DNA of 64,000 bases from Mycolicibacterium peregrinum (GTDB taxonomy: Bacteria; Actinomycetota; Actinomycetes; Mycobacteriales; Mycobacteriaceae), in NCBI RefSeq assembly GCF_002102345.1, contig NZ_LQPP01000047.1:208741-272740 (forward strand), written 5' to 3'. This document shows positions 43,777-52,303 of the stretch, one piece after another; position 1 is the stretch's first letter, and the number at the start of each line of letters is the position of its first letter. The position numbers and the translations under genes are program-made. The notes below the pieces were generated by a model, which saw nothing but the letters and a program-made list of their open reading frames with translations, was not told the DNA's origin and did no database searches.

Positions 43777-44400
43777 TTAGCGAGACTTGACGCCCTCGCC
43801 GCTGAGGTGGGGCAGAGCGGCTGCCTCACGCCCGGTCACGAGCAAGAGCAGCGCGGAGACGGGGCCCTCGATGAGTGGTCCGGCCCCGGCCGTCCAATCG
43901 ATATCTACCGCGTTTAGCCGGTAACCGGCCAGCCTCTTGGTGGCCCGGAACGGGAAGCGCGGATTCCAAACCCGTTCCAGACTCAGCCTTGCTGCCTCCC
44001 TGGGCATTTCGTGGCGAAGGTTCAGTGGAACTGCGATGTCTTGGCCGTGCACGAGGAGGTCCATCAGCCGATCGGTCGGTGTGGTGCCGATCGCGGTGAA
44101 GCGAGAGCCGAGCGTGCTGCGCATCTCGTCGAGCAACTGATGGTCCTCAGTTTTCGCGGCGTGCCGGACGGCGGTATCGCAGACCATTCGGTCGAAGCTG
44201 CCACGAGCACGCAACAGATTGACCAGAATTCGACCAAGATCGGCATCGGCCGAGAGCATCAGGTGGGACACGACGTCTCGGACCTGCCACCGCTCACACA
44301 GGCTGGCGTGACGCCATTGTGGTTCGTCGAGTGGTTCGAGTAGTTGCAGGAGGCTGCGGCGTTCGGCGTCGACAGCTCGCCAGATGTCGTCGGTGTTCAC
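43777..44400 (-). CDS. Mycothiol-dependent maleylpyruvate isomerase-like (DinB fold) protein
   Basis: 207 residues of the actinobacterial DinB/maleylpyruvate isomerase family: IWRAVDAERRSLLQLLEPLD, WRHASLCERWQVRDVVSHL (first metal His), and RLMDLLVHGQDIAVPLN (second metal His, usual HxxDI spacing). Members often use mycothiol in detoxification or thiol transfer; the substrate here is unknown. GTG 44400 is chosen since the protein then begins NTDDIWRAVDAERR, the normal family start. It is divergent from a MerR regulator 45 bases away, which may control it. Confidence 0.82.
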   Translation of the reverse strand: MNTDDIWRAVDAERRSLLQLLEPLDEPQWRHASLCERWQVRDVVSHLMLSADADLGRILVNLLRARGSFDRMVCDTAVRHAAKTEDHQLLDEMRSTLGSRFTAIGTTPTDRLMDLLVHGQDIAVPLNLRHEMPREAARLSLERVWNPRFPFRATKRLAGYRLNAVDIDWTAGAGPLIEGPVSALLLLVTGREAAALPHLSGEGVKSR

Positions 44401-44445
44401 GCGGCTTACGCTAGGAACTCCAGTCAGGTGGAGGTGCAAGACACT

Positions 44446-45306
44446 GTGACGCACGACACAACCATCGGTGAGTTGTCGCGGCTCTGTGGCGTGCCCGTTC
44501 GGACGATCCGGTACTACTGCGATGAGGGACTACTCGAAGCTCGCCGGAGTTCCGGCGGGCACCGCGTTTTCGACGACACGGCGGTCGAATCGCTCATCCT
44601 GGTTCGGCGATTGCGGGCTGTCGGTCTCGGCCTGAATGCTATTGGCGACATTCTGTCGGGTCGTCTTTCGATCGGGGAAGCCGTGGACGCCGAACAGTGT
44701 GCGCTCGACGCGGAGTGGGGTGACCTCGCAAGGCGGCGGGCCTCGTTGGACGCGCTGTCGACTGCGCAGGACGGATATCGTGCCCACGCCGTCCTGGTCG
44801 GGTTCTGGCAGCGGTTGTTCGCCGGGGCGACCTCGGCCGAGGTCTTCGACCGATTCATCGAGATGACCGTGCCGCAACCGCCGAGTCAGGCAGGCCCCGC
44901 CCACGTTGTCGCGTACGCAGAACTCGTGGCCCTTGCCCGGCAACCGGCGTTCGCCATCGCAATGGCCAGGCAGCTCTGGCAGTTCGAGCCGAGCCGGATC
45001 AGCGATCGTCGCGGGCTCGTGACCGGCGTTGCGGAGGCGTGTGACATGGCCTTACTCCCTGTGCAGTCCGGAGAACCGCCGTCGGCAGGGCCGGCCGTAG
45101 ACAGATTCGTCGACGCCCATGCCAAGGCCCGCGGGGATGCCGATTCGCCGCCGTTTCGGCATGCTCTCATCGCAAACGCGGGTGCCGACACCGATCCGGC
45201 GATTCGTCGGTACTGGGATCTCTTCGGTGAGATCGGGGGAGAGACGACTACGGTGGGCTCCATTCAGCGCTGGCTCTACGACGGGTTGCGGCTGGCCGCC
45301 GCATAG
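44446..45306 (+). CDS. MerR-family transcriptional regulator
   Basis: 286 residues. The N-terminal MerR winged helix is clear (TIGELSRLCGVPVRTIRYYC DEGLLEAR read in two halves), followed by a short helical linker and a C-terminal domain of about 190 residues with no known ligand motif (AHVVAYAELVALARQPAFA). The effector is unknown. The start is uncertain: GTG 44446 is used; GTG 44428 or 44434 would add up to six residues. It faces away from the isomerase-like gene and is the probable regulator of that pair. Confidence 0.85.
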   Translation: MTHDTTIGELSRLCGVPVRTIRYYCDEGLLEARRSSGGHRVFDDTAVESLILVRRLRAVGLGLNAIGDILSGRLSIGEAVDAEQCALDAEWGDLARRRASLDALSTAQDGYRAHAVLVGFWQRLFAGATSAEVFDRFIEMTVPQPPSQAGPAHVVAYAELVALARQPAFAIAMARQLWQFEPSRISDRRGLVTGVAEACDMALLPVQSGEPPSAGPAVDRFVDAHAKARGDADSPPFRHALIANAGADTDPAIRRYWDLFGEIGGETTTVGSIQRWLYDGLRLAAA

Positions 45307-45319
45307 TCAATTAATGAGT

Positions 45320-45348
45320 TTGCATCTGCATGCATAACAATGCAGAAT
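45320..45348 (+). promoter_or_regulatory. argC promoter with ARG box
   Basis: -35 TTGCAT (45320-45325), 17-base spacer, -10 CAGAAT (45343-45348), then six bases to ATG 45355, so the message is probably leaderless. The palindrome TGCAT-AACA-ATGCA (45331-45344) lies in the spacer and touches the -10; it fits a mycobacterial ARG box for ArgR. A second TGCATCTGCATGCA-like element partly overlaps it upstream. Confidence 0.7.
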
Positions 45349-45354
45349 TGCCGC

Positions 45355-46389
45355 ATGACTTCGATAGCGGTGGCCGGCGCCAGCGGCTACGCCGGCGGAG
45401 AGATCCTGCGATTGCTGCTCGGGCACCCGGCCTACGCTGACGGCCGGTTGACCATCGGGGCGCTGACCGCAGCCTCCAGTGCCGGAACCACCCTGGCCGA
45501 GCATCACCCGCACTTGTTGCCGCTGGCCTCGCGGGTTCTGGAAACCACCGACGCCGAGGTGCTGGCCGGTCATGACGTGGTGTTCCTTGGCCTGCCGCAC
45601 GGTCATTCCGCAGCGCTGGCCGAACAGCTCGGCCCCGACACGCTGATCATCGACTGCGGCGCCGACTTCCGGCTGACCGACGCCGGCGACTGGGAGAAGT
45701 TCTACGGTTCCGCACACGCGGGCAGCTGGCCCTACGGACTGCCTGAACTGCCCGGGGCCCGGGACCGGCTCAAGGGCGCCAAGCGCATCGCGGTGCCGGG
45801 CTGCTATCCGACCGCGGCACTTCTGGCGCTGCTGCCCGCCGTCGCCGCCGACCTCGTCGAACCGGCTGTCACCGTCGTCGCCGTCAGTGGTACCTCGGGC
45901 GCGGGCAAGTCCGCCAAGGTCGACCTGCTGGGCTCCGAGGTGATCGGCTCGGCTCGCGCCTACAACATCGCCGGTAAGCACCGGCACACCCCGGAGATCG
46001 CTCAGGGCCTGCGGTCGGTGACCGACAAAGACGTCACCGTCTCGTTCACCCCGGTGCTGATCCCGACCTCCCGCGGCATCCTGGCCACCTGCACCGCCCG
46101 CACCGAGGCGACGGAGGCCGAGATCCGGGCAGCCTACGAAAAGGCTTACGACGCAGAGCCGTTCATCCACCTGCTGCCCGAAGGGCAGCTACCCAAGACC
46201 GGGTCGGTGATCGGCAGCAATGCCGCGCAGCTCGCGGTCGCTGTGGACGAGCAGGCGAAGACATTGGTGGCCGTCGCCGCCATCGACAACCTGACCAAGG
46301 GCACCGGCGGCGCCGCGGTGCAGTCGATGAATCTGGCGCTGGGCTGGCCCGAAACCGAAGGACTTTCGATCGTGGGAGTGGCACCTTGA
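45355..46389 (+). CDS. argC: N-acetyl-gamma-glutamyl-phosphate reductase
   Basis: 344 residues. Third step of arginine synthesis: NADPH reduction of N-acetylglutamyl phosphate. Dinucleotide-binding AVAGASGYAGGEILRLL at the N-terminus and the catalytic Cys in IAVPGCYPTAALLALLP are present. ATG 45355 is preferred to ATG 45340, which lies inside the ARG box. First gene of argCJBDFRGH; its stop overlaps the argJ TTG start (TTGA). Confidence 0.97.
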   Translation: MTSIAVAGASGYAGGEILRLLLGHPAYADGRLTIGALTAASSAGTTLAEHHPHLLPLASRVLETTDAEVLAGHDVVFLGLPHGHSAALAEQLGPDTLIIDCGADFRLTDAGDWEKFYGSAHAGSWPYGLPELPGARDRLKGAKRIAVPGCYPTAALLALLPAVAADLVEPAVTVVAVSGTSGAGKSAKVDLLGSEVIGSARAYNIAGKHRHTPEIAQGLRSVTDKDVTVSFTPVLIPTSRGILATCTARTEATEAEIRAAYEKAYDAEPFIHLLPEGQLPKTGSVIGSNAAQLAVAVDEQAKTLVAVAAIDNLTKGTGGAAVQSMNLALGWPETEGLSIVGVAP

Positions 46390-47627
46390 CCGAGTCGACG
46401 CAAACCGGGACCGCCCAGACCGCCAAGCTGGTCCGCACCCAGGGCGTCACCGCCCCGGCCGGCTTCCGTGCCGCGGGAATCGCCGCCGGTATCAAGGCAT
46501 CCGGCGCACCGGACCTGGCCCTGGTCTTCAACGAGGGGCCGGACTACGCGGCGGCCGGCGTGTTCACCCGCAACAAGATCAAGGCCGCCCCGGTGCAGTG
46601 GTCGCAGCAGGTGCTGACCACCGGCCGGCTGCGCGCGGTGGTCCTGAACTCGGGAGGTGCCAACGCCTGCACCGGTCCGCTGGGTTTCCAGGACACCCAC
46701 GCCACCGCCGAGGCCGTGGCCACCGCGCTGAGCGACTGGGGCACCGAGACCGGCGCCATCGAGGTCGCGGTGTGCTCGACGGGCCTGATCGGTGACCGGT
46801 TGCCGATGGACAAGGTGCTGGCCGGCGTCACCGAGATCGTGCACGAGGTCGCCGGCGGCCTGACCGGAGGAGACGACGCCGCACGCGCCATCATGACCAC
46901 CGACACCGTGCCGAAACAGGTTGCGCTGCACCATGCGGTGGAGTCGGGGGAGAACTGGACCCTCGGCGGGATGGCCAAGGGTGCCGGCATGCTGGCGCCG
47001 TCACTGGCCACCATGCTGGTGGTGCTGACCACCGATGCCGTCGCTGACAGTGCGGCACTCGACACCGCGCTGAGGCGGGCCGCGGCACTGACCTTCGACC
47101 GGCTCGACGTCGACGGCAGCTGTTCGACCAACGACACCGTTCTGCTGCTCGCCTCGGGCGCCAGCGAGATCGCGCCGAGTCAGGACGATCTCAACGAGGC
47201 CGTGCTGCGGGTCTGTGACGACCTGTGCGCACAGCTGCAGGCCGACGCCGAAGGCGTCACCAAGCGTGTCGTCATCACCGTGACCGGTGCTGAAACCGAG
47301 GACGATGCACTGGTCGCGGCCCGCGTCATCGCCCGTGACAGCCTGGTCAAGACCGCGCTGTTCGGTTCCGATCCCAACTGGGGCCGGGTGCTGGCTGCCG
47401 TCGGTATCGCGCCGGTGAAGTTGGACCCGGAACGGATCAGTGTGTCGTTCAACGGTTCTCCGGTGTGCGTGGACGGTGCCGGCGCGCCGGGAGCCCGCGA
47501 AGTCGACCTGTCCGGCGAAGACATCGCCGTGGTGGTGAACCTTGGTGTGGGAGGCCACAGTGCTTCTATCAGAACCACCGACCTGTCGCACGCCTACGTC
47601 GAAGAGAACTCGGCCTACAGCTCATGA
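46386..47627 (+). CDS. argJ: Bifunctional ornithine acetyltransferase / N-acetylglutamate synthase
   Basis: 413 residues. It transfers acetyl from N-acetylornithine to glutamate, recycling the acetyl group. The self-cleavage site is in KGAGMLAPSLATMLVVLTTD, where the Thr of ATM becomes the new N-terminal nucleophile of the beta chain. Family signature DSCSTND-like SCSTNDTVLLLASG is present. TTG 46386 overlaps the argC stop and has GGGAG upstream. The stop overlaps argB (ATGA). Confidence 0.97.
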   Translation: MTESTQTGTAQTAKLVRTQGVTAPAGFRAAGIAAGIKASGAPDLALVFNEGPDYAAAGVFTRNKIKAAPVQWSQQVLTTGRLRAVVLNSGGANACTGPLGFQDTHATAEAVATALSDWGTETGAIEVAVCSTGLIGDRLPMDKVLAGVTEIVHEVAGGLTGGDDAARAIMTTDTVPKQVALHHAVESGENWTLGGMAKGAGMLAPSLATMLVVLTTDAVADSAALDTALRRAAALTFDRLDVDGSCSTNDTVLLLASGASEIAPSQDDLNEAVLRVCDDLCAQLQADAEGVTKRVVITVTGAETEDDALVAARVIARDSLVKTALFGSDPNWGRVLAAVGIAPVKLDPERISVSFNGSPVCVDGAGAPGAREVDLSGEDIAVVVNLGVGGHSASIRTTDLSHAYVEENSAYSS

Positions 47628-48502
47628 GCCAGGCCATCGAGCGCGGCGTCAAGGCCCAGGTGCTCGCCTCGGCGCTGCCGTGGCTCAAGCAACTGCACGG
47701 CAAGATCGTCGTCGTCAAGTACGGCGGCAACGCCATGACCGACGACACCCTCAAGGCGGCGTTCGCCGCCGACATGGTGTTCCTGCGCAACTGCGGCATC
47801 CACCCCGTGGTGGTGCACGGTGGCGGCCCGCAGATCAGCGCGATGCTCAAGAAGCTGGGTATCGCAGGTGATTTCAAGGGCGGCTTCCGGGTGACCACGC
47901 CCGAGGTGCTCGACGTGGCGCGCATGGTGCTGTTCGGCCAGGTGGGCCGGGAACTGGTCAACCTGATCAACGCCCACGGCCCGTACGCGGTGGGCCTCAC
48001 CGGTGAGGACGCGCACCTGTTCACCGCGGTGCGGCGCAGCGTCACCGTGGACGGCGTGGCCACCGACATCGGGCTGGTCGGCGACGTCGAGCACGTCAAC
48101 GCCGGGTCGCTGCTGGATCTCATTGCTGCAGGCCGGATTCCGGTGGTCTCGACCATCGGACCCGATGTCGACGGCGTGGTGCACAACATCAACGCCGACA
48201 CCGCGGCCGCGGCCCTGGCCGAGGCGCTTGGTGCCGAGAAGCTGATCATGCTCACCGACGTGGAGGGGCTCTACACCGACTGGCCCGACCGCTCCTCGCT
48301 GGTCAGCGAGATCGACACCGAGGCTCTGACCCAGCTGCTGCCCAAGCTCGAATCGGGCATGGTGCCCAAGATCGAAGCCTGTCTACGCGCGGTGGGCGGT
48401 GGGGTGCCGAGTGCACATGTCATCGACGGCCGCGTCGAACACTGTGTGCTGGTCGAACTTTTCACCGATGAAGGAACCGGAACCAAGGTGGTGGCCAAGT
48501 GA
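47624..48502 (+). CDS. argB: Acetylglutamate kinase
   Basis: 292 residues of the amino acid kinase fold: KIVVVKYGGNAMTDD (ATP lysine), HPVVVHGGGPQISAML (acetylglutamate site), NINADTAAAALAEAL and LESGMVPKIEACLRAV. It phosphorylates N-acetylglutamate and is usually feedback-inhibited by arginine in organisms with argJ. ATG 47624 overlaps the argJ stop; the GTG of argD overlaps its own stop. Confidence 0.97.
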   Translation: MSQAIERGVKAQVLASALPWLKQLHGKIVVVKYGGNAMTDDTLKAAFAADMVFLRNCGIHPVVVHGGGPQISAMLKKLGIAGDFKGGFRVTTPEVLDVARMVLFGQVGRELVNLINAHGPYAVGLTGEDAHLFTAVRRSVTVDGVATDIGLVGDVEHVNAGSLLDLIAAGRIPVVSTIGPDVDGVVHNINADTAAAALAEALGAEKLIMLTDVEGLYTDWPDRSSLVSEIDTEALTQLLPKLESGMVPKIEACLRAVGGGVPSAHVIDGRVEHCVLVELFTDEGTGTKVVAK

Positions 48503-49674
48503 CCCTCCAGGACCGCTGGGAAGCGGTGATGATGAACAACTACGGCACCCCGCCGTTGGCCCTGGCCAGCGGTGACGGCGCCGTGGTGACCGATACCGAC
48601 GGCAAGTCCTACCTGGACCTGCTCGGCGGTATCGCCGTCAACCTGCTCGGGCACCGCCACCCGGGCGTCATCGAGGCCGTCACCACCCAGCTCAACACGC
48701 TGGGCCACACCTCCAACCTCTATGCCACCGAGCCGGGCATCGCGCTGGCCGAGGCATTGGTCGGGCACCTCGGCACGCCGGCGCGGGCCTTCTTCTGCAA
48801 CTCGGGCACCGAGGCCAACGAGGTGGCGTTCAAGATCACCCGGCTCACCGGCAAGACGAATATCGTTGCCGCACAAGGTGCCTTCCACGGCCGCACGATG
48901 GGGTCGCTGGCGCTCACCGGCCAGCCCGCCAAGCAGGCACCGTTCGAGCCGCTGCCGGGCAACGTCACCCACGTGCCGTACGGAGACGTCGAAGCCCTTG
49001 CCGCCGCGGTCGATTCGGATACCGCCGCGGTGTTCCTGGAACCGATCATGGGGGAGGGCGGCGTCGTCGTCCCGCCCGCCGGCTACCTGGCTGCGGCCCG
49101 CGACATCACCACCAAGAACGGCGCGCTCCTGGTTCTCGACGAGGTGCAGACCGGCGTCGGGCGCACCGGTGCGTTCTACGCCCATCAGCACGACGGCATC
49201 ACCCCCGACATCGTCACGCTGGCCAAGGGCCTGGGCGGCGGGCTGCCGATCGGCGCCTGCCTGGCCATCGGCGCGGCCGGTGATCTGCTGACCCCGGGCC
49301 TGCACGGCAGCACTTTCGGAGGCAACCCGGTGTGCACCGCCGCCGCGCTGGCGGTGCTCAAGGCGCTCGCCGACGGGGACCTGATCGCGCGCGCCGGGGT
49401 GCTCGGCAAGACCCTGAGCCACGGCATCGAGGAGTTGGGCCACCCGCTCGTCGGCCACGTGCGCGGCAAGGGTCTGCTGCAGGGCGTGGTGTTGACCGCA
49501 CCGAGCGCCAAGGCCGTCGAGGCCGCCGCGCGCGACGCCGGATTCCTGGTCAATGCCGCTGCAGCGGACGTCATCCGGCTGGCGCCGCCACTGATCATCA
49601 CCGAACCGCAGATCGAGACGTTCCTGTCCGCTCTGCCCGCCGTTCTCGACACCGCTGTGGAGGCTGCTTCATGA
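48499..49674 (+). CDS. argD: Acetylornithine aminotransferase
   Basis: 391 residues, class III PLP aminotransferase. PLP lysine in VTLAKGLGGGLPIGA; other marks are FCNSGTEANEVAFKITR and LLVLDEVQTGVGRTG. It makes N-acetylornithine from the semialdehyde and glutamate. GTG 48499 overlaps the argB stop; the stop overlaps argF (ATGA). Confidence 0.97.
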   Translation: MTLQDRWEAVMMNNYGTPPLALASGDGAVVTDTDGKSYLDLLGGIAVNLLGHRHPGVIEAVTTQLNTLGHTSNLYATEPGIALAEALVGHLGTPARAFFCNSGTEANEVAFKITRLTGKTNIVAAQGAFHGRTMGSLALTGQPAKQAPFEPLPGNVTHVPYGDVEALAAAVDSDTAAVFLEPIMGEGGVVVPPAGYLAAARDITTKNGALLVLDEVQTGVGRTGAFYAHQHDGITPDIVTLAKGLGGGLPIGACLAIGAAGDLLTPGLHGSTFGGNPVCTAAALAVLKALADGDLIARAGVLGKTLSHGIEELGHPLVGHVRGKGLLQGVVLTAPSAKAVEAAARDAGFLVNAAAADVIRLAPPLIITEPQIETFLSALPAVLDTAVEAAS

Positions 49675-50597
49675 CCATCCGGCATTTCCTGCGCGACGAC
49701 GACCTGTCACCCGATGAGCAGGCCGAGGTGCTCGCCCTGGCCGCCGAACTCAAGAAGGCACCGTTCTCGCGGCGCCCGCTCGAGGGGCCGCGCGGCGTCG
49801 CGGTGATCTTCGAGAAGAACTCGACCCGCACCCGGTTCTCGTTCGAGATGGGCATCGCCCAGCTCGGCGGGCACGCCGTCGTGGTCGACGGCCGCAGCAC
49901 CCAGCTGGGCCGCGAGGAAACCCTCGAGGACACCGGCGCGGTGCTGTCCCGCTACGTCGATGCCATCGTGTGGCGCACGTTCGCCCAGGAGCGGCTGACG
50001 GCCATGGCCTCGGGATCGACCGTGCCGATCGTGAACGCACTGTCCGACGAATTCCACCCGTGCCAGGTGCTGGCCGACCTGCAGACGCTGGCCGAGCGCC
50101 GGGGCGAGCTCAAGGGCCTGAGGATGACGTACCTTGGCGACGGCGCCAACAACATGGCGCACTCGCTGATGCTGGGTGGCGTCACCGCAGGCATCCACGT
50201 CACCATCGCCGCGCCGGCCGGATTCGAACCGGACCCGCATTTCGTCGAGGCAGCCAAGCGCCGCGCCAGTGAAACTGGGGCCACCGTGTCCGTTACCGAT
50301 GACGCACAGGCCGGGGTCGACGGGGTCGACGTGCTCGTCACCGACACCTGGACGTCGATGGGCCAGGAGAACGACGGGCTCGACCGGGTGCGGCCGTTCC
50401 GTCCGTTCCAGGTCAACGCCGATCTGCTCAAGCGTGCCGATCCGGAAGCCATTGTGCTGCACTGCCTTCCGGCGCACCGCGGTCACGAGATCACTGACGA
50501 GGTGATCGACGGGCCGCAGAGCGCGGTGTTCGACGAGGCCGAGAACCGGCTGCATGCGCAGAAGGCCATGCTGGTGTGGCTGCTGGAGCGAGCCTGA
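49671..50597 (+). CDS. argF: Ornithine carbamoyltransferase
   Basis: 308 residues. Carbamoyl phosphate site FEKNSTRTRFSFEMG, ornithine loop VTDTWTSMGQE and HCLPAHRGHEITDEV are all present, so it should be active. It makes citrulline. ATG 49671 overlaps argD; argR starts one base after its stop. Confidence 0.97.
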   Translation: MTIRHFLRDDDLSPDEQAEVLALAAELKKAPFSRRPLEGPRGVAVIFEKNSTRTRFSFEMGIAQLGGHAVVVDGRSTQLGREETLEDTGAVLSRYVDAIVWRTFAQERLTAMASGSTVPIVNALSDEFHPCQVLADLQTLAERRGELKGLRMTYLGDGANNMAHSLMLGGVTAGIHVTIAAPAGFEPDPHFVEAAKRRASETGATVSVTDDAQAGVDGVDVLVTDTWTSMGQENDGLDRVRPFRPFQVNADLLKRADPEAIVLHCLPAHRGHEITDEVIDGPQSAVFDEAENRLHAQKAMLVWLLERA

Positions 50598-50598
50598 C

Positions 50599-51075
50599 GT
50601 GAGCGCACCGACCCGCGCCGGCCGTCAGGCCCGCATCGTCGCCCTCCTGTCGGCCAGGCAGGTGAGCAGCCAGACCGAACTGGCCGCCCTGCTGGGCCAG
50701 GAGGGCATCGAGGTCACCCAGGCCACGCTGTCGCGGGACCTGGAGGAGCTCGGCGCGGTGAAACTGCGCGGCGCCGACGGCGGCGTCGGCGTGTATGTGG
50801 TGCCCGAGGACGGCAGCCCGGTGCGGGGTGTGTCCGGTGGCACCGAACGGTTGACCCGCTTGCTGGGGGACTTGCTGGTATCGACCGACGCCAGCGCTAA
50901 CCTTGCCGTGCTGCGCACCCCGCCCGGGGCGGCGCATTACCTGGCCAGCGCGATCGACCGCGCCGCCCTGCCGTATGTGGTCGGCACCATCGCCGGTGAC
51001 GACACCATCCTGATGGTGGCGCGCGACCCGATGACCGGGGCCGAACTTGCCAACACCATCGAGAACTTGAAGTAG
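50599..51075 (+). CDS. argR: Arginine repressor
   Basis: 158 residues: N-terminal winged helix (SSQTELAALLGQEGIEVTQA, TLSRDLEELGAVKL) and C-terminal hexamer/arginine domain (GTIAGDDTILMVARD). With arginine it binds ARG boxes such as the one at 45331. GTG 50599 starts one base after argF. Its place inside the operon it controls is the mycobacterial norm. Confidence 0.96.
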   Translation: MSAPTRAGRQARIVALLSARQVSSQTELAALLGQEGIEVTQATLSRDLEELGAVKLRGADGGVGVYVVPEDGSPVRGVSGGTERLTRLLGDLLVSTDASANLAVLRTPPGAAHYLASAIDRAALPYVVGTIAGDDTILMVARDPMTGAELANTIENLK

Positions 51076-51098
51076 AGCCCAAAACAAGGAGATTGCTC

Positions 51099-52298
51099 AT
51101 GTCCGAACGCGTCATCCTGGCGTACTCCGGAGGTCTGGACACCTCGGTCGCGATCAGCTGGATCGGCAAGGAGACCGGCAAAGAGGTCGTCGCCGTCGCC
51201 ATCGATCTCGGCCAGGGCGGCGAGGACATGGATGTCGTACGCCAGCGCGCCCTCGACTGCGGTGCGGTCGAGGCTGTCGTGGTCGACGCCCGTGACGAGT
51301 TCGCCGACGAATACTGCCTGCCGACCATCAAGGCGAACGCGCTCTACATGGACCGCTACCCGCTGGTGTCGGCCATCAGCCGCCCGCTGATCGTCAAGCA
51401 CCTGGTCGACGCGGCACGCAGCCATGGCGGCACCGTCGTCGCGCACGGCTGCACCGGCAAGGGCAACGACCAGGTGCGGTTCGAGGTCGGATTCGCCTCC
51501 CTGGCACCCGAACTCGACGTCATCGCCCCGGTGCGCGACTACGCCTGGACCCGCGAGAAGGCCATCGCGTTCGCCGAGGAGAACGCGATCCCGATCAACG
51601 TCACCAAGCGCTCACCGTTCTCGATCGACCAGAACGTGTGGGGCCGCGCGGTGGAGACCGGGTTCCTCGAGGACCTGTGGAACGCCCCCACCAAGGACGT
51701 CTACGACTACACCCAGGACCCGACGGTCAACTTCAACGCCCCCGACGAGCTGATCATCAGCTTCGACAAGGGCCGCCCGATCGCGATCGACGGTCGTCCG
51801 CTCAGCGTGTTGGAGATCATCCAGGAGCTCAACACCCGGGCCGGTGCCCAGGGCGTGGGCCGGCTCGATGTGGTCGAGGACCGGCTGGTCGGCATCAAGA
51901 GCCGCGAGATCTACGAGGCCCCTGGCGCGATGGTGCTGATCACCGCGCACACCGAGCTCGAACACGTGACGCTGGAGCGTGAGCTGGGCCGGTACAAGCG
52001 CGGAGTGGACCAGAAGTGGGGCGAGCTCACCTACGACGGCCTGTGGTTCAGCCCGCTGAAGCGGTCGCTGGAGGCGTTCGTCGAACACACGCAGGAACAC
52101 GTCTCGGGCGACATCCGGCTCGTTCTGCATGCCGGGAGCGTCATCGTCAACGGCCGCCGTTCCGGTGAGTCGCTGTACGACTTCAACCTGGCCACCTACG
52201 ACGAGGGCGACAGCTTCGACCAGAGCGCGGCCAAGGGCTTCGTGCAGCTGCACGGTCTGAGCTCCAAGATCTCGGCCAAGCGCGACCTGGGCCTGTAA
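51099..52298 (+). CDS. argG: Argininosuccinate synthase
   Basis: 399 residues. The PP-loop AYSGGLDTSVAISWI binds ATP; GCTGKGNDQVRFE and TVNFNAPDELIISF are family marks. It joins citrulline and aspartate. ATG 51099 has AAGGAG (51086-51091) at seven bases; a TTG at 51093 is less likely. It starts 23 bases after argR. Confidence 0.98.
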   Translation: MSERVILAYSGGLDTSVAISWIGKETGKEVVAVAIDLGQGGEDMDVVRQRALDCGAVEAVVVDARDEFADEYCLPTIKANALYMDRYPLVSAISRPLIVKHLVDAARSHGGTVVAHGCTGKGNDQVRFEVGFASLAPELDVIAPVRDYAWTREKAIAFAEENAIPINVTKRSPFSIDQNVWGRAVETGFLEDLWNAPTKDVYDYTQDPTVNFNAPDELIISFDKGRPIAIDGRPLSVLEIIQELNTRAGAQGVGRLDVVEDRLVGIKSREIYEAPGAMVLITAHTELEHVTLERELGRYKRGVDQKWGELTYDGLWFSPLKRSLEAFVEHTQEHVSGDIRLVLHAGSVIVNGRRSGESLYDFNLATYDEGDSFDQSAAKGFVQLHGLSSKISAKRDLGL

Positions 52299-52303
52299 GT
52301 GAC

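Noticed and set aside
45340..45354. ATG 45340 as argC start
   Set aside because: It lies inside the ARG box and promoter; ATG 45355 gives the normal N-terminus.
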